64,000 bases of DNA from Desulforamulus putei DSM 12395. Lineage in GTDB: Bacteria > Bacillota > Desulfotomaculia > Desulfotomaculales > Desulfotomaculaceae. The stretch is taken from contig NZ_FQUY01000015.1 in the NCBI RefSeq assembly GCF_900129195.1, positions 1 to 64,000 of the forward strand. The letters are read 5' to 3'. Below are positions 55,911 through 64,000 of the stretch, in pieces. A program made the translations under genes and the position numbers. The notes under the pieces were generated by a model. It saw only the letters and a list, made by a program, of their open reading frames with translations. It ran no database searches and was not told the DNA's origin. Positions within the stretch are counted from its first letter, which is position 1. Each line of letters starts with the position of its first letter.

Positions 55911-56892
55911 CCTGATGGCAGTGGCAGAGGCCATCAAAAAAGCCCGGCGGCCTCTGCTGTGCGGTCATGTTATGCCTGACGGTGACAGCCTGGGCTCGGT
56001 CCTAGCGTTGGGTTTGGGCCTGCGGTTGCTGGGTAAAGAGGTAACCATTGTCAGTTCGGATCCCATACCAGATCTTTATCACTTTCTGCCCGGTGTGGAA
56101 ACTGTGATTGTTGGAAAAGTGCCAGAAGGCCGTTATGATTTACTGGTTGCGGTGGACTGTTCGGTGCCTGAGCGTCTGGGTTCAGCCCTGGAAGCTTTCG
56201 TAAACAACGGGTTGCCCGTTGCGGTCATTGATCATCATGTCAATGACCAACCCTTCGGGCATTACAACTATGTACGGGCCGAAGCTGCCGCCACCGGGGA
56301 AATTATTATGGACCTCCTGGATTTATTACAGGTCCCTTTAAACCTGGATCTGGCCATCAATCTCTACACAGCCATTGTTACCGACACGGGGTCCTTTCGC
56401 TATGAAAATACAACTGCTGAAACCCATGCCAGGACGGCCAGGCTGTTGGCGTGCGGCATTCCGGTTTCCCGCCTGTCCAATCAAATCTTTGGCGAGCAGC
56501 CTCTGGTTTCATTAAGGTTGTTGGAAGTTGCCCTGGGGACCCTGGCGGTCAGCCACTGCGGTCAAATAGCCTGGATGAGTATTTCCAGGGAGCAGATAAA
56601 ATCCGTGGGAGCCGGTGACCAGCACATCGAGGGACTCATTAATTACCCCAGGAAAATTAAAGGGGTTGAGCTGGCCATTGTTTTCCGGGAATTGGATGAG
56701 CAGCGGGTTAAAGTGAGTTTTCGATCAAAATACCGGGTGGATGTCAATCTTTTAGCCAAAAAATTTGGGGGCGGGGGGCATGTACGGGCCTCGGGGTGTA
56801 CCATAGAGGGCCGGCTTGAACAGGTAAAGGAACTGGTCCTGAAGGAAGCAAAGGAACTTTTTCGGGGGGATTCCCATGGACGGCATTCTTAA
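55903..56892 (+). CDS. nrnA: Bifunctional oligoribonuclease/PAP phosphatase NrnA
   Basis: Degrades nanoRNA and hydrolyses pAp. DHH motifs: GHVMPDGDSLGS, VAVDCSVPERLG, VIDHHVND; DHHA1 C-terminal GGGGHVRASGC. ATG 55903 is within the end of rbfA and after AGGAG; a longer frame lacks support. 329 residues. In a sulfur-rich metabolism, pAp removal has added interest. Confidence 0.95.
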   Translation: MNNLMAVAEAIKKARRPLLCGHVMPDGDSLGSVLALGLGLRLLGKEVTIVSSDPIPDLYHFLPGVETVIVGKVPEGRYDLLVAVDCSVPERLGSALEAFVNNGLPVAVIDHHVNDQPFGHYNYVRAEAAATGEIIMDLLDLLQVPLNLDLAINLYTAIVTDTGSFRYENTTAETHARTARLLACGIPVSRLSNQIFGEQPLVSLRLLEVALGTLAVSHCGQIAWMSISREQIKSVGAGDQHIEGLINYPRKIKGVELAIVFRELDEQRVKVSFRSKYRVDVNLLAKKFGGGGHVRASGCTIEGRLEQVKELVLKEAKELFRGDSHGRHS

Positions 56893-57808
56893 TATATTAA
56901 AACCCCCTGGCATGACGTCCCATGATGTGGTTGCTTTTGTACGCAGGGTTACCGGCAGTAAAAAGTGTGGTCATACCGGCACCCTGGATCCCGGGGCCGC
57001 CGGGGTGCTGCCCATTTGCCTGGGTAAAGCCACAAAATTGGCCAGGTTCGTGACTGAGGGGGACAAGACCTACCGGGGCGAGATCACCCTGGGCATCACC
57101 ACGTCATCTCAGGATGCCTTTGGAGATATTCTGGCCTGTCAGGATGCTTCCCGCATTACCATTGAACGGTTTCGGGAAATTATTCCTTCCTTTTTGGGAA
57201 ATATTGAACAAACCCCCCCGATGGCTTCGGCCATTAAAGTACAGGGGCAGCGCCTGTATGAATTGGAGCGACGAGGTAAGAGCGTGGCAGTTCCCACCCG
57301 GGTGGTGACCATCTATCACCTGAAGATCATTGACAGCTGGCATTGGCAAACACCTCATCCCCGTATTTTGTTTGATGTCACTTGTTCAAAGGGGACATAT
57401 GTGCGTACCCTGTGCTCGGATATTGGCAAGGCATTGGGGTGTGGCGCCTATATGTCCTTTTTGCTGCGCTCCCGGGTGGGTCCCTTTGACCTGGACAGCG
57501 CTGTTACACTGGAACAGTTGACAATATTAGCCAGGGAAAAACGCTGTGCGGAAGCGGTCATACCCATGTCACAGGCGGTACAGCATTTACCGGTGGTGGA
57601 GATTCTTCCCAGCGCTCAGAAATCCGTAACCTCCGGCGCCACCCTTTATCCCTCGGGTGTTCGTTCCAGGTCCGGGGGAATTGCCCCCGGTGATTTGGTA
57701 CGGATACAGGTTAACCGGCAGCTTTTAGGGATTTACCAGGCGGTTCAGGACGAACAGCAGGGAGCCGGACGGCTGATTTATAAACCGGAGGTTGTGTTTG
57801 CTTCCTGA
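56876..57808 (+). CDS. truB: tRNA pseudouridine(55) synthase TruB
   Basis: Makes pseudouridine 55 in tRNA. Active-site Asp in CGHTGTLDPGAAGVLPICLGKATK (quoted core HTGTLDPGAAGVLP), followed by a C-terminal PUA-like domain. ATG 56876 lies in the end of nrnA (17-base overlap). 310 residues. Confidence 0.97.
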   Translation: MDGILNILKPPGMTSHDVVAFVRRVTGSKKCGHTGTLDPGAAGVLPICLGKATKLARFVTEGDKTYRGEITLGITTSSQDAFGDILACQDASRITIERFREIIPSFLGNIEQTPPMASAIKVQGQRLYELERRGKSVAVPTRVVTIYHLKIIDSWHWQTPHPRILFDVTCSKGTYVRTLCSDIGKALGCGAYMSFLLRSRVGPFDLDSAVTLEQLTILAREKRCAEAVIPMSQAVQHLPVVEILPSAQKSVTSGATLYPSGVRSRSGGIAPGDLVRIQVNRQLLGIYQAVQDEQQGAGRLIYKPEVVFAS

Positions 57809-57845
57809 TGTTTATATTTTAAAAATTCCATCATGGTTTTTTGGT

Positions 57846-57875
57846 TTGCCAAAATGTTGATAGGTATTATATTAT
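57846..57875 (+). promoter_or_regulatory. Candidate ribF promoter
   Basis: TTGCCA (57846-57851) and TATTAT (57870-57875) with an 18-base spacer in the truB-ribF gap. Confidence 0.5.
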
Positions 57876-57914
57876 AAAGGGCGGATTGTTGCGACTGGCA
57901 GGGGGTCATTGAAA

Positions 57915-58847
57915 TTGCGAGTATACGACAGCCTTACCGGGCTCAAAGACAGATATTCAAATATCATTGTCGCCTTAGGAAATTTTGATGGTCTGCATCT
58001 TGGCCATCAAAGGCTGATAGGGGAGGCAGTGGCACTTGCCCGCCGGTCCAATGGAACGGCAGCTGTATTAACCTTTTACCCCCATCCTTTAACGGTACTG
58101 AAACCTGAACTGGCGCCACCCATGCTGCTTGACCAGGATACAAAGCGGCGGATGATGGCGGAATTGGGTGTTGATGTCTTGATTTTACTGCCCTTTACCC
58201 TAGACTTCGCTCAACTGAGCCCGGAGGATTTTATTAAAGATATTCTTGTAAACCAATTAAATGTCAAGGGTATTGTAGTGGGCTACAATTATTCCTTCGG
58301 CCACAGGGGTCGTGGCAACCCGGAGACCCTTTGGAAATATGCGGAAGAATGCCGCTATACCCTGAGCGTTATTCCACCGGTCAAAGTTGGTAATCAGGTG
58401 GTCAGCAGCACCTTAATTCGGCACAAACTGGCAGAGGGAGATGTGGTTGCTGCCAGAAAACTGCTGGGCTACTATCCCTTTACCGAGGGGGCGGTTGTTT
58501 ATGGAGAACGCAGAGGGAATACCCTGGGTTTTCCCACGGCCAATATCGACTGCCCGGCGGGCATGATGGTGCCGGCTAAAGGGGTTTACAGTGTCCATGT
58601 GGATTTGGACGACGAAACTTACCTGGGCGTAGCCAATGTGGGTACCAAGCCCACCTTCCACGGCAATAATCAACGAATCAACATCGAGGTCCATTTGCTG
58701 GACTTCCATGGTGATATATACGGGAGGAAAATTAAGGTTAAATATATTCGCAGGCTGAGGGACGAAAGAAAGTTTTCTTCTGTCACTGATTTGGTCAATC
58801 AGATCCAGGCGGATGTGCAAAGTGCCAGATTTGACCACCCGGAGTAA
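57915..58847 (+). CDS. ribF: Riboflavin kinase / FAD synthetase
   Basis: Makes FMN and then FAD. N-terminal adenylyltransferase domain (ALGNFDGLHLGHQRLI, KGIVVGYNYSFGHRGRGN) and C-terminal kinase domain (GNTLGFPTANIDCP, KPTFHGNNQRINIEVHLLDF quoted as KPTFHGNNQRINIEVHLL). TTG 57915 is nine bases after GGGGG; TTG 57909 is a close alternative. About 310 residues. Confidence 0.96.
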   Translation: MRVYDSLTGLKDRYSNIIVALGNFDGLHLGHQRLIGEAVALARRSNGTAAVLTFYPHPLTVLKPELAPPMLLDQDTKRRMMAELGVDVLILLPFTLDFAQLSPEDFIKDILVNQLNVKGIVVGYNYSFGHRGRGNPETLWKYAEECRYTLSVIPPVKVGNQVVSSTLIRHKLAEGDVVAARKLLGYYPFTEGAVVYGERRGNTLGFPTANIDCPAGMMVPAKGVYSVHVDLDDETYLGVANVGTKPTFHGNNQRINIEVHLLDFHGDIYGRKIKVKYIRRLRDERKFSSVTDLVNQIQADVQSARFDHPE

Positions 58848-58895
58848 AATTGAATAATTGGCGGGTACCCCTAATATATTTAATATTACCTAACA

Positions 58896-58924
58896 TTTAC
58901 TTACGGCAGCAGTTATGCTACAAT
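58896..58924 (+). promoter_or_regulatory. Promoter before the 76-residue gene
   Basis: TTTACT (58896-58901) and TACAAT (58919-58924), 17 bases apart, with an extended TGC directly before the -10. It lies in the ribF-58971 gap. Confidence 0.65.
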
Positions 58925-58970
58925 AATTGCGGCATACGTCCCGAGATCTTGATGAAAGGAGACGTTGTCC

Positions 58971-59201
58971 GTGGGGTATCCAAAGTATGATACTCCTGAA
59001 GAGGAGGTTAAACGCTGGCTTAATCACATCGCATTAATTTGTGTGAGCGAAGAGTTTCAATCCCTCAAGCGTGAATTGGAATCTCTCTATATTAAGTCCA
59101 ATATGGATAATGTACGGATTACAGCCTTCCAGGATGCCCTTTATGCCTTTTTGGTCCAGGAAGAGGATGAATACCGGGTCAGTCAATTTCGTAGCTGCTA
59201 A
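58971..59201 (+). CDS. Conserved-looking hypothetical protein, 76 residues
   Basis: GTG 58971 lies nine bases after AAAGGAG; TTG 58965 is possible but too close. Product starts MGYPKYDTPEEEVKRWLNHI, helical and acidic, with two Cys. I do not recognise a family. It has its own promoter and is followed 12 bases later by another small gene. Confidence 0.65.
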   Translation: MGYPKYDTPEEEVKRWLNHIALICVSEEFQSLKRELESLYIKSNMDNVRITAFQDALYAFLVQEEDEYRVSQFRSC

Positions 59202-59213
59202 GCGGAGCGGTGT

Positions 59214-59435
59214 ATGCGGATCATCATCACCGAGCACGCCCGCAAAAGGCTAAGGGATCTGCGGCAGAATAAAATTACCACTGCGGATATCATCGCTGCA
59301 GCCAGAGGGATTCCGGGTCGCATACCAACAGCTACCAGATTTAGGGGGTTTTTCACCAAATCAGGCCGAATGTTCGATATCGTGGCCAAAGATATTGAAA
59401 ACGGTCGTTTGGTGATTACCATAATTGGGAAGTAA
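59214..59435 (+). CDS. Small protein resembling DUF4258
   Basis: 73 residues, [20 protein letters not shown], then a short beta region ending [14 protein letters not shown]. The H-A-x-x-R-L pattern recalls DUF4258/RelE-fold proteins, but no toxin partner is clear: the neighbouring 76-residue protein is not an obvious antitoxin. It lies 12 bases after it, so co-transcription is likely. Confidence 0.6.
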   Translation: MRIIITEHARKRLRDLRQNKITTADIIAAARGIPGRIPTATRFRGFFTKSGRMFDIVAKDIENGRLVITIIGK

Positions 59436-59440
59436 TATTC

Positions 59441-59523
59441 CCAGGAACTGTTATCTAGGGAATTCGTTCACTCCGACGGTTGTCTTGGATAACAGGGATT
59501 ATCGAAACAAGGAGGTGAACAAC
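59441..59523 (+). promoter_or_regulatory. rpsO leader with possible S15 autoregulation site
   Basis: TGTTATC (59448-59454) can pair with GATAACA (59487-59493) across the AT-rich gap before the GGAGGTG site. S15 leaders in other bacteria fold into comparable structures that bind S15, but no specific match is claimed. Confidence 0.4.
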
Positions 59524-59793
59524 GTGGCACTGTCTGCAGAAAAAAAGAATGAAATTATTCAAGCATTTAGAACCCATGAAACTGATACCGGTTCTCCTGA
59601 AGTGCAAATCGCTCTTCTGACCGAACGTATCAACCAATTAACCGAGCACCTGAAGTCCTTTAAAAAGGACCACCATTCTCGTCGTGGCCTGTTAAAAATG
59701 GTTGGCCAGCGTCGTGCCCTGCTCAATTACCTGCGGGACCGTGATTTTGACCGGTACCGTGCGATTTTGGAAAAACTGGGTCTGCGCAAGTAG
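59524..59793 (+). CDS. rpsO: 30S ribosomal protein S15
   Basis: Primary 16S rRNA binder of the platform. The signature [20 protein letters not shown] and [15 protein letters not shown] are universal. GTG 59524 follows GGAGGTG. 89 residues, exactly the usual length. Confidence 0.98.
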   Translation: MALSAEKKNEIIQAFRTHETDTGSPEVQIALLTERINQLTEHLKSFKKDHHSRRGLLKMVGQRRALLNYLRDRDFDRYRAILEKLGLRK

Positions 59794-59794
59794 T

Positions 59795-59823
59795 AAAAGT
59801 GGGCTATTGGCCCACTTTTGTTT
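59795..59823 (+). terminator. rpsO terminator
   Basis: AAAAGTGGG (59795-59803) pairs with CCCACTTTT (59811-59819), then GTTTT. Confidence 0.92.
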
Positions 59824-59835
59824 TATATTTAGTTT

Positions 59836-59973
59836 CACTAGCGTTGCATAAATAACTTTCAAAAATGTCAACATCTGAAATCGTTTTCCGATATAGTCCA
59901 TCAGTTTGGTACTGAAATCGGTTTTAAATCAATAAGGCAGGAACCAGGTCGAAAGTTTTATGCAACGCTAGTG
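59836..59973. mobile_element. MITE-like element with 23-base inverted ends
   Basis: The left end CACTAGCGTTGCATAAA... ACTTTC (59836-59860) and right end GAAAGT..TTTATGCAACGCTAGTG (59951-59973) are inverted copies differing only by a 2-base insertion. The 138-base interior has no coding capacity but contains CTGAAATCG twice. No clear target duplication is visible. It is probably a non-autonomous remnant of an insertion sequence. Confidence 0.7.
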
Positions 59974-60070
59974 CGTTAATGTATAAAAGCAAGGACTGGA
60001 TCACCGTCATGAAAAGTGATTTCAGGAGGAAATTGCTGGGAAAATATTGAATTAAGGAGTGAGATCTTTC

Positions 60071-60238
60071 ATGGCCAGGAAGTTTGGCCAAAATTGACAG
60101 CAGCCCAGGAGACGGCATATCAACACTATATTTACGGCGGTCAACGACGCCCCCTTCGATGTGGTACTGCAGAAAACGGCAGAGATAATAAAAAAGTCCA
60201 ACAGGAATGTGGATAAATCAGCGAAGCTTACATTTTAA
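60071..60238 (+). pseudogene. Small ORF with in-frame TGA, remnant or recoded
   Basis: AAGGAG about 8-13 bases upstream leads to ATG 60071 (MARKFGQN), then TGA at 60095. The same frame continues without another stop for 46 codons (.. HINTIFTAVNDAPFDVVLQK and further charged residues ending KSAKLTF) to TAA 60236-60238, just before the next gene's SD. A nonsense-disrupted gene is the simplest reading; recoding is possible but no selenocysteine hairpin is convincing. The 59974-60070 gap shows nothing else. Confidence 0.4.
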
Positions 60239-60251
60239 GGAGGGCAGGCCG

Positions 60252-62429
60252 ATGAAAAAGGAACCAACGCACCTGGACTATAAGGAACTTTTGGAAGAAG
60301 CGGGATTGCAGCAGATACAGGAGCAAGTAAGTAAAGTTACGGGCCTTGCAGCTTTAGTTACAGACCCGAGCGGCAAGCCGATTACCAGGATAAGTAATCT
60401 TTGCCCTTTCTGCGCCATAATCAATAATACGGACCCGGGTCATGCTCGTTGTATGGGTTCCCGGATTGAAACGGCAAAGGCCGTTGCTAAATCCGGGCAA
60501 CCCGCGTTGCAGTTGTGCCATGCCGGTCTGGTACTTATTGCTCTCCCGATCAAAATAAAAAACGAGACTGTAGCCGTCGTGATAGGGGAGAACGTAAGCC
60601 TGGAACCACTGCGTCTGGAGATTGTGCCGGAACTGGCAAGAGAATTGAGCCTTAATGGAAAGGAACTTATGGAAGCTGCCCGGAGGGTACCGGTATGGAC
60701 GGAAGAGCGTCTCCGGGAGGCAGTCGAACCTTTTCATACCTTCACGGATACTCTTTCCCGGCTTTTGTATTCGAAGCAGGAGTTGCAGGAAAAGACTGAA
60801 AAGCTTGCGGCCTTGTTCGAGTTCAGCCAGGTTGTTACATCAAGCCTTCGTATATCAGAAGTAGCCAAGCAGGCCCTGGAACTCGTCTTCGGGCTGACCG
60901 GTGCCACCAGCGGGTCGGTGGTCATGCTTGCCGGGGAAACCTCCGAATCGATTGAAGTTGCTGCTACTGCAGAATCGAGCAAAGAGTTCCGGGTGGTTCC
61001 CGAAAAAGAGGTCATTGAAGCGGTAACGCGCGAAGGAAGTGAGTTGCGATTTGACAGCCACCCGGAAGGCAACACAGTGGAGGAGAAGCGGCCAGCCCTT
61101 TCCATGCCCCTCAAGGTCGGGGATAAAATAACAGGGGTGTTGACACTGTCCGGCAAACTTGAGGGCGCAGAGTTCGGCGAAGACGAGGCTCGCTTTTTAA
61201 GCGTCCTTGGTACAAGCCTTGCCCTGGCCCTGGAGAACGCTCGTCTTTTCCGTGATCTGGAGGAAAACGCGGCAATGCTCAAGCAACTTATTGAGGTCGG
61301 GCAGCTGGTATCTTCCAGTTTAGAAGCGGACGTGATCATGGGATATGTGCTGCAAAGCCTGAAGGAAGTCCTGGGTGCGAAGTGGTGTGTGCTGAGGCTG
61401 CTTGATGAGGAGACGGGCGAACTGGTGCTGAAAGCGAGCCTGGGCATGAGCAAGGACTTGCAGGCAGAGGTTGAGCGAGTGCGAGCAGAAGGCACAATTT
61501 TGGGTGAGGTGCTGAAAACGGCGCAGCCGCAGCTCGTGGAAGATTTGGCAAAGTGCGCTCCCTCTTTGCACCTGCCATATTACAGCAAAGAGATACGTTC
61601 GGTTGCCGTGGTTCCCGTACTGGCCAGGGGAAAGGTACTGGGTACACTGAAAGTATATTCGTCCTCCCCTCGTCGCTGGAAGGAAGAAGAAGTCGGTTAC
61701 CTGGCGACCATCGCAAGTCAGACCGGGCTGGCGCTGGAGAACGCCCGGCTTTACTCGTCGCTGCGGGATTATTATTTGAGTGCCGTGCAGGCGTTGGCGG
61801 CGGCATTGGAAGCCAAGGACGTTTACACGCGGGGTCATTCCGTGCGGGTGGCGAATTGGGCGCGGGCGTGTGCCCGCGTACTGGGGCTTGGCGCCGAAGA
61901 ACAGGAACAGGTCTACCTGGCCGGGCTTTTACACGATTTGGGCAAGATTGGCGTGCGGGAAGACATTCTTCTCAAGCCGGGACCTCTCACTGAGGAAGAA
62001 AGAAAGGAGATGCAGAGCCACCCTGTTGTGGGGGCCAGGATTCTGGAGCCGGCCAGATTTCCGGCGGCGGTCATTACAGCCGTACGGCACCACCACGAGG
62101 ACTATGGCGGCGGTGGTTATCCCGCCGGCCTGGTTGGGGAAGAGATTCCGCTGCTGGCGCGTATTATCCGCGTGGCCGATACTTACGATGCCATGACGTC
62201 CGCCAGGCCCTACCGGCAGGCGCTTACTCAACGGCAGGCGCGGGAGGAATTAAGGCGATGGGCGGGCCGGCAGTTTGACCCGCGTGTGGTGGAGGCTTTC
62301 CTCCAGATTCCGGAAGATCAAATGGAAGAAATTCCCGGGGGGAGGGGTGGATACCCTAATGGGACTTTTTGCAGAAGTGCTCTCGCAGATAATTCGTCCC
62401 CGTGGAAATTTTCAAACAGCAAGGTATAA
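60252..62429 (+). CDS. PocR-GAF-GAF-HD-GYP signalling protein
   Basis: 725 residues. PocR-type ligand domain (about 10-165, with CPFC and CMGSRIETAKAVAKSGQPALQLCHAG as its Cys-rich hallmark region, here quoted in pieces: LCPFCAIINNTDPGHARC), two GAF domains (about 195-345 and 365-510), and an HD-GYP phosphodiesterase domain (about 530-700). HD pair: GLLHDLGKIGV. The late motif reads HHHEDYGGGGYPAGL, with Gly where HD-GYP usually has Asp, so catalysis deserves testing. ATG 60252 after AAGGAGGG. It should cleave cyclic di-GMP or a related signal. Base usage looks richer in GC than nearby genes. Confidence 0.9.
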   Translation: MKKEPTHLDYKELLEEAGLQQIQEQVSKVTGLAALVTDPSGKPITRISNLCPFCAIINNTDPGHARCMGSRIETAKAVAKSGQPALQLCHAGLVLIALPIKIKNETVAVVIGENVSLEPLRLEIVPELARELSLNGKELMEAARRVPVWTEERLREAVEPFHTFTDTLSRLLYSKQELQEKTEKLAALFEFSQVVTSSLRISEVAKQALELVFGLTGATSGSVVMLAGETSESIEVAATAESSKEFRVVPEKEVIEAVTREGSELRFDSHPEGNTVEEKRPALSMPLKVGDKITGVLTLSGKLEGAEFGEDEARFLSVLGTSLALALENARLFRDLEENAAMLKQLIEVGQLVSSSLEADVIMGYVLQSLKEVLGAKWCVLRLLDEETGELVLKASLGMSKDLQAEVERVRAEGTILGEVLKTAQPQLVEDLAKCAPSLHLPYYSKEIRSVAVVPVLARGKVLGTLKVYSSSPRRWKEEEVGYLATIASQTGLALENARLYSSLRDYYLSAVQALAAALEAKDVYTRGHSVRVANWARACARVLGLGAEEQEQVYLAGLLHDLGKIGVREDILLKPGPLTEEERKEMQSHPVVGARILEPARFPAAVITAVRHHHEDYGGGGYPAGLVGEEIPLLARIIRVADTYDAMTSARPYRQALTQRQAREELRRWAGRQFDPRVVEAFLQIPEDQMEEIPGGRGGYPNGTFCRSALADNSSPWKFSNSKV

Positions 62430-62467
62430 CTAATTTGAATCTATGTTTTTATCTGAGGAGGATTGTT

Positions 62468-62839
62468 ATGAGCGGATTCAAAAAGGAGCGGATTGAGCAC
62501 TATGAAACTTTGCTGAGGGAGATATGGATTGCGTCGGCAAAGTACCTTGGAATGGTTTCTGTGAATCTTCTTCTAGAAAGGGTTGTGTGGGAAGTTTCGC
62601 TGGAGTATAAGGAAATAGAACTCCTGCAGTACGACCAGAATGGGATCTCATGCACAAGGATAGCAGCCAGTTTAGAGGAAAACCCGGACCTACCTGTCGA
62701 GGACATGTTCATGAAGTTTATCACCAGGTATGTAGCAATTTTGGCCAAACTTCTTGGCCATGAAAGAGCGGAGGAAATAAAAACCAAGCTAAAAGAAGAA
62801 GCTACCGGTATTTCTTTTTCTACCAGGGAGGAAGGATAG
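62468..62839 (+). CDS. Hypothetical protein, 123 residues
   Basis: ATG 62468 after GAGGAGG. Helical and soluble: KERIEHYETLLREIWIASAK, then LLQYDQNGISCTRIAASLEE. It resembles no family I can name. Its stop codon TAG is followed immediately by the KaiC-like ATG, so the two are translationally linked, and both follow the HD-GYP gene by 38 bases or less. Likely an accessory of the KaiC-like protein. Confidence 0.7.
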   Translation: MSGFKKERIEHYETLLREIWIASAKYLGMVSVNLLLERVVWEVSLEYKEIELLQYDQNGISCTRIAASLEENPDLPVEDMFMKFITRYVAILAKLLGHERAEEIKTKLKEEATGISFSTREEG

Positions 62840-64000
62840 ATGGATAAATTGATAACAGGTATTAAAAATTTTGACTCTATTCTTGGTGGCGGTATACCTG
62901 TTTATTCATTAAACATTGTTTCCGGCGCTCCGGGCAGCGGAAAAACGATATTTGTCCAAAACATCATATTTAACAGCGCCAGGAGCGGCCTTAAAAGTCT
63001 ATACCTGACCACTATATCGGAATCACAGTTCAAAATGGTAAGGCATCTGCAGGGGTTTGAGTTTTTCTCAGATGATTTGCTGGGTGACAAGGTTATTTAT
63101 GGTGATTTAGGACTTGTTCTGCGTAAACAGGGGACGGACAAGGCTTTGGAATACCTGACTGAAATGATCAAAAAACATCTGCCGAACATAGTTGTCATTG
63201 ATAGTTTCAAGGCCATAAGAGACCTTTTCCCGGACGAAAAAACTTTTAAGGCTTTTGTTTTTGACCTGGCTGCCGCTCTATCGATATGGGAAATTACCGT
63301 ATTTCTCGTCGGCGAGTACGAAGAACAGGAGCTGACGCTCTTAAGCGAGTTTGCCATAGCTGACGGGATTTTTCATCTTTACGGGCAGGAAGAAAAACGA
63401 TTTCAAAAAAGGTTCATCCGTATTCTGAAAATGAGGGGAACCAGTTTTGAACAGGGGGAACATTTATTTCAAATTAGCCCTGTGGGAATAGAAGTCTACC
63501 CCAGGATGAGGCCGGAGGGTAAAGAACTCCGGTACGATGTCAAGCAGGGGCGCAAGGGATTCGGGATACCGGATTTAGACGAAATGTTGTCTGACGGGTT
63601 ATTAGAAGGGACTATTACACTCATCTCCGGTGGCACAGGTGCGGGTAAGACGATCCTTGCCCTTAAGTTCCTTCTGGAAGGGGCTGAAAAAGGCGAAAAA
63701 GGAATATTCCTTTCTTTTGAAGAGCCTGCAGCTCAACTTCTGAATACTGCCCGTCATCTGGGGTGGGAGCTGGACAAATATCTGGCACAGGGTCTAGTGG
63801 ACATCGAATTCATTTCTCCTGTAGAACTGGATGTAGATAAACACGCTTTTGAGATACTGGACATGATCAGGAGAAAAAAGGTGGAGAGGTTTGTCATTGA
63901 CAGCATTTCTTCTTTTGAAAACAGCGTTTCTGATATACAAAAGTACAAGGATTATCTCTGGGCGCTGGGACACCAGCTCAAAAGACGGCATATTAACACC
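62840..64000 (+). CDS. KaiC-domain double ATPase, 3' end outside window
   Basis: 387 codons are visible and the frame stays open at the window end. Two RecA/KaiC domains: the first Walker A GAPGSGKT (about 32-39), Walker B-like NIVVIDSF (about 116-123); the second Walker A GGTGAGKT (about 263-270), with FLSFEEP (catalytic Glu pair) and a Walker B FVIDSISS. The first domain has TTISES where KaiC has a double Glu, so it may differ in activity. Non-cyanobacterial KaiC-like proteins often work with signalling proteins. ATG 62840 after GGGAGGAAGG. Confidence 0.9.
   Translation, partial: MDKLITGIKNFDSILGGGIPVYSLNIVSGAPGSGKTIFVQNIIFNSARSGLKSLYLTTISESQFKMVRHLQGFEFFSDDLLGDKVIYGDLGLVLRKQGTDKALEYLTEMIKKHLPNIVVIDSFKAIRDLFPDEKTFKAFVFDLAAALSIWEITVFLVGEYEEQELTLLSEFAIADGIFHLYGQEEKRFQKRFIRILKMRGTSFEQGEHLFQISPVGIEVYPRMRPEGKELRYDVKQGRKGFGIPDLDEMLSDGLLEGTITLISGGTGAGKTILALKFLLEGAEKGEKGIFLSFEEPAAQLLNTARHLGWELDKYLAQGLVDIEFISPVELDVDKHAFEILDMIRRKKVERFVIDSISSFENSVSDIQKYKDYLWALGHQLKRRHINT

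Noticed and set aside
59214-59435. Toxin-antitoxin pair with the 76-residue neighbour
   Set aside because: The DUF4258/RelE resemblance is weak and the neighbour shows no antitoxin DNA-binding motif; the setting between ribF and rpsO does not suggest a mobile TA locus.
60095-60120. Selenocysteine insertion at the in-frame TGA
   Set aside because: No stable hairpin at the required distance after the TGA could be drawn; a nonsense mutation is simpler.

Overview
The window reads as a chromosomal segment of a spore-forming, low-to-mid GC Firmicute. The best guess is a Desulfotomaculum/Desulforamulus-type Peptococcaceae (sulfate-reducing clostridia). This rests on SpoVR and PdaA-type sporulation genes, CodY, a PolC-type replicase, frequent TTG/GTG starts with strong AGGAGG-type Shine-Dalgarno (SD) sites, and an anion-transport island (SulP plus two SLC13 and two ArsB-type carriers) that would suit a sulfate reducer. 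The genus is an inference, not something read directly from the bases.

Layout. (1) 1-2.7 kb: the 3' end of spoVR, then ku and a stand-alone LigD-type DNA ligase (NHEJ repair). (2) 2.7-19.3 kb: an accessory transport and regulation island. A sigma-54 response regulator and sensor kinase on the minus strand face a sigma-54-type promoter on the plus strand. That promoter reads into a small ORF, two CBS-pair proteins, an unknown protein and a wHTH regulator, followed by a SulP transporter with a STAS domain. Next come a Cys-rich small protein and two tandem copies of a three-gene module (MpsC/DUF2294 protein, SLC13/DASS carrier, ArsB/NhaD-type carrier). Three related terminator-bearing leaders and four GACA-N8-TGTCA operator-like palindromes lie in this island. 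(3) 19.4-20.3 kb: the LigD polymerase domain, so the NHEJ genes flank the island. (4) 20.4-29.0 kb: dprA-topA-trmFO-xerC-hslV-hslU-codY, in the order known from Bacillus. (5) 29.0-46.2 kb: rpsB-tsf-pyrH-frr, a free PASTA mini-protein and a 2[4Fe-4S] ferredoxin, then uppS-cdsA-(AI-2E family)-dxr-rseP-ispG-proS, a GT28 glycosyltransferase and polC. (6) 46.2-50.3 kb: a cell-envelope group: a membrane-anchored protein with a degenerate L,D-transpeptidase-like tail, a PdaA-type deacetylase, a PHP hydrolase and a LapA-like membrane protein. (7) 50.3-59.8 kb: rimP-nusA-ylxR-ylxQ-infB-rbfA-nrnA-truB-ribF, two small unknown genes and rpsO. (8) 59.8-64.0 kb: a MITE-like inverted-repeat element, a small ORF with an in-frame stop, then a PocR-GAF-GAF-HD-GYP signalling protein, a small unknown protein and a double KaiC-domain ATPase cut by the window end.

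How it fits together. The core is vertically conserved translation, replication, isoprenoid and envelope machinery. The island at 2.7-19.3 kb is the most unusual part. It combines sigma-54 control, CBS nucleotide-sensing domains, duplicated carriers, a shared operator-like palindrome and a shared attenuator-like leader. I infer an anion (sulfate or possibly bicarbonate) uptake system with layered regulation. The leader family and the operator family are the best candidates for something undescribed.
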